A stretch of 5,795 nt of DNA from Acidobacteriota bacterium (GTDB lineage: Bacteria > Acidobacteriota > Terriglobia > Terriglobales > Acidobacteriaceae): assembly GCA_021801945.1 (NCBI GenBank), contig JAKABE010000235.1, positions 1 through 5,795 of the forward strand. The letters run 5' to 3'. Each line of letters starts with the position of its first letter. Within the stretch, counting starts at the first letter, position 1. Shown here in pieces: positions 4,587 through 5,795 of the stretch. A model generated the notes under the pieces. It worked only from the letters and a program-made list of their open reading frames with translations. It was not told the DNA's origin and ran no database searches. A program made the translations under genes and the position numbers.

Positions 4587-5711
4587 TCACCCCACGAGTT
4601 CCATGGCACGGATAGTTTCCTTGCGCACGGTGAGCCGCTCCACCAGGTCCGTGCGCACCTCATAGCCGCGGCCCGGCGTGTCGGGGACGACGATCTCGCC
4701 TTCCGGCGACACGGTGATCTCCGGTTCCACGATGTCCGCTGCCCAATAACGGGCGGAGGCCGACACATCGCCGGGTAGTGAAAAGTTTTCAAGCGTCGAG
4801 AGAGCAATGTTGTGGGCGCGACCCACGCCCGACTCGAGCATGCCGCCGCACCAGACCGGAATTCCGCGCTCCTGAGCCGCGTTGTGCACGGCGATGGCCT
4901 CAGAAAAGCCCCCCACGCGTCCCAGCTTGATGTTGATGATCTTGCAGGACTCCATCTCAATGGCCGCCAGCGCATCGCGGCGGTTGCGGATCGACTCGTC
5001 GAGGCAGATGGGCGTCTCCAACCGTCTTTGCAAAATGGCGTGAAAGTAGAAGTCGTCGTGCCAGAGGGGTTGCTCGATCATGAGCAACTCAAAAGCGTCG
5101 AACTGCGCAATGTGGTCGGCGTCGCGCAGCCGGTAGGCTGAGTTGGCGTCGCAACTTAACATGATTCCTGGCCAGCGGTCGCGTACCCGTTCGAAGACCT
5201 CCATGTCCCAGCCCGGCTTGCACTTGAGCTTGATGCGCTGGTAGCCCGCGGCCAGTTCGCGCTCGACGGTCGCCAGCAGCTCGGGAATAGAAGCTTGAAT
5301 GCCCAACGAAACGCCGCAGAGGATGGTTTCGCGGATGCCGCCGATCAGATGCGAAAGCGACATGCCCTCGCGCTGCGCCTCCAGGTCCCAGATGGCGTTT
5401 TCCAGCGCCGCCTTGGCCATGCGGTTGCCGCGCACCTGACGGAAGACGCGCGGGCAGTCGCCTCCGTGCTCCGGGGGCTCGGCGGCCAGCATCGGACCCA
5501 GCTCCTGGGCCATCACCCGCCACGCCGTGTCGGTCGACTCCTCCGAGAAGAATGGGTGCTCACCCGCCGTGCATTCGCCCCAACCCGTCAGTCCTTCCGA
5601 CTGGACCTCCACCAGCAAAATCCTCCGGTTGCGGGTAACGCCAAAGCTAGTCTCGAACGGGTGAACCAGCGGCATGTGCAGCTCGCGCAGGATAATCGCA
5701 TCGATTCTCAT
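4587..5711 (-). CDS. menC: o-Succinylbenzoate synthase / N-acylamino-acid racemase, enolase superfamily
   Basis: The 374-residue product belongs to the muconate-lactonizing subgroup of the enolase superfamily and closely fits the OSBS/N-succinylamino-acid racemase branch. OSBS dehydrates SHCHC to o-succinylbenzoate in menaquinone synthesis; the racemase interconverts N-succinyl amino acids. The capping domain is residues 1 to about 125 (HPFETSFG near 17-24). The barrel carries the catalytic KLK with Lys161 and Lys163, metal ligands Asp188 (SCDANSAY), Glu213 (IEQPL) and Asp238 (CLDES), and the second catalytic Lys262 (NIKLGRVGG). From memory these align with Lys163, Asp189, Glu214, Asp239 and Lys263 of the Amycolatopsis enzyme. 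GGMLESGVGRAHNIALSTL (289-307) is the substrate-side signature of this branch. All catalytic residues are present. The ATG at 5711 has GAGGG four bases upstream and overlaps the stop of the preceding gene. With no other men gene visible, OSBS and racemase roles cannot be separated. Confidence 0.9.
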   Translation of the reverse strand: MRIDAIILRELHMPLVHPFETSFGVTRNRRILLVEVQSEGLTGWGECTAGEHPFFSEESTDTAWRVMAQELGPMLAAEPPEHGGDCPRVFRQVRGNRMAKAALENAIWDLEAQREGMSLSHLIGGIRETILCGVSLGIQASIPELLATVERELAAGYQRIKLKCKPGWDMEVFERVRDRWPGIMLSCDANSAYRLRDADHIAQFDAFELLMIEQPLWHDDFYFHAILQRRLETPICLDESIRNRRDALAAIEMESCKIINIKLGRVGGFSEAIAVHNAAQERGIPVWCGGMLESGVGRAHNIALSTLENFSLPGDVSASARYWAADIVEPEITVSPEGEIVVPDTPGRGYEVRTDLVERLTVRKETIRAMELVG

Positions 5712-5795
5712 TTTTCCCTCGTTTCGGACCAGATTCGATGAGCGGGTCCTAACTCGAAGAATCCATTTCCTTCCGCATCCACAGAGAAGCCCATC
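5708..5795 (-). CDS. C-terminal end of an upstream gene, product unknown
   Basis: On the minus strand a frame open from the window edge ends in TGA at 5710-5708 and overlaps the ATG of the OSBS/racemase gene as ATGA. The visible end includes GFSVDAEGNGFFELGP and finishes in WSETREK. The four-base overlap is typical of coupled operon genes and is the main reason to believe this frame. The peptide is too short to name. An alternative is that the racemase frame itself continues upstream, as that frame is also open to the edge, but its residues look less protein-like and the internal ATG has a good ribosome binding site. Confidence 0.5.
   Translation of the reverse strand, partial: MGFSVDAEGNGFFELGPAHRIWSETREK

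Noticed and set aside
5295..5741. 148-residue plus-strand ORF opposite the OSBS/racemase gene
   Set aside because: It is antisense to a well-conserved enolase-superfamily gene and has no motif.

Overview
The window suggests a high-GC Gram-negative bacterium. It carries a KdsC-type phosphatase (Kdo, hence lipopolysaccharide), a menaquinone-type o-succinylbenzoate synthase relative and a queuosine precursor pathway. The gene mix, the QueE type and the abundance of short intergenic palindromes would fit an acidobacterium (Terriglobia-like), but this is inferred from style and no marker gene proves it.

Layout. 1-301 (+): 3' end of a TrmO/TsaA-type tRNA t6A37 methyltransferase gene. 302-477: spacer with one possible 36-codon ORF. 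529-885 (+): small Cys-pair (zinc-ribbon-like) protein of unknown function, clearly AT-richer than its surroundings. From 1013 to the right edge everything recognised is on the minus strand. In transcription order (right to left) this is: the last codons of an unknown gene, overlapping by ATGA an enolase-superfamily OSBS/N-acylamino-acid racemase (4587-5711); a 332-base gap rich in palindromes; a KdsC-like HAD phosphatase (3601-4254); a short spacer with an imperfect hairpin; queC (2766-3467); a TupA-like ATP-grasp protein (1736-2668); and queE (1013-1735), whose ATG directly abuts the stop of the ATP-grasp gene.

How they fit together. QueE makes 7-carboxy-7-deazaguanine (CDG) and QueC turns CDG into preQ0, so both are consecutive enzymes of queuosine/7-deazaguanine synthesis. 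queD, folE, queF and tgt are not in the window. The ATP-grasp gene between them is the odd member: its family usually belongs to surface-polymer (teichuronopeptide/capsule-type) synthesis, and by hand count it is about 50% GC against about 63-70% in queC and queE. It is either a recent insertion into a queC-queE operon or a carboxylate-amine ligase with a role near CDG.

The most striking sequence feature is inside queE. A roughly 82-base imperfect palindrome (1413-1494) sits in frame and adds about 30 residues between the first helix region and the conserved TGGEP strand, without breaking the reading frame. It looks like a mobile REP/MITE-like repeat captured as protein-coding sequence.
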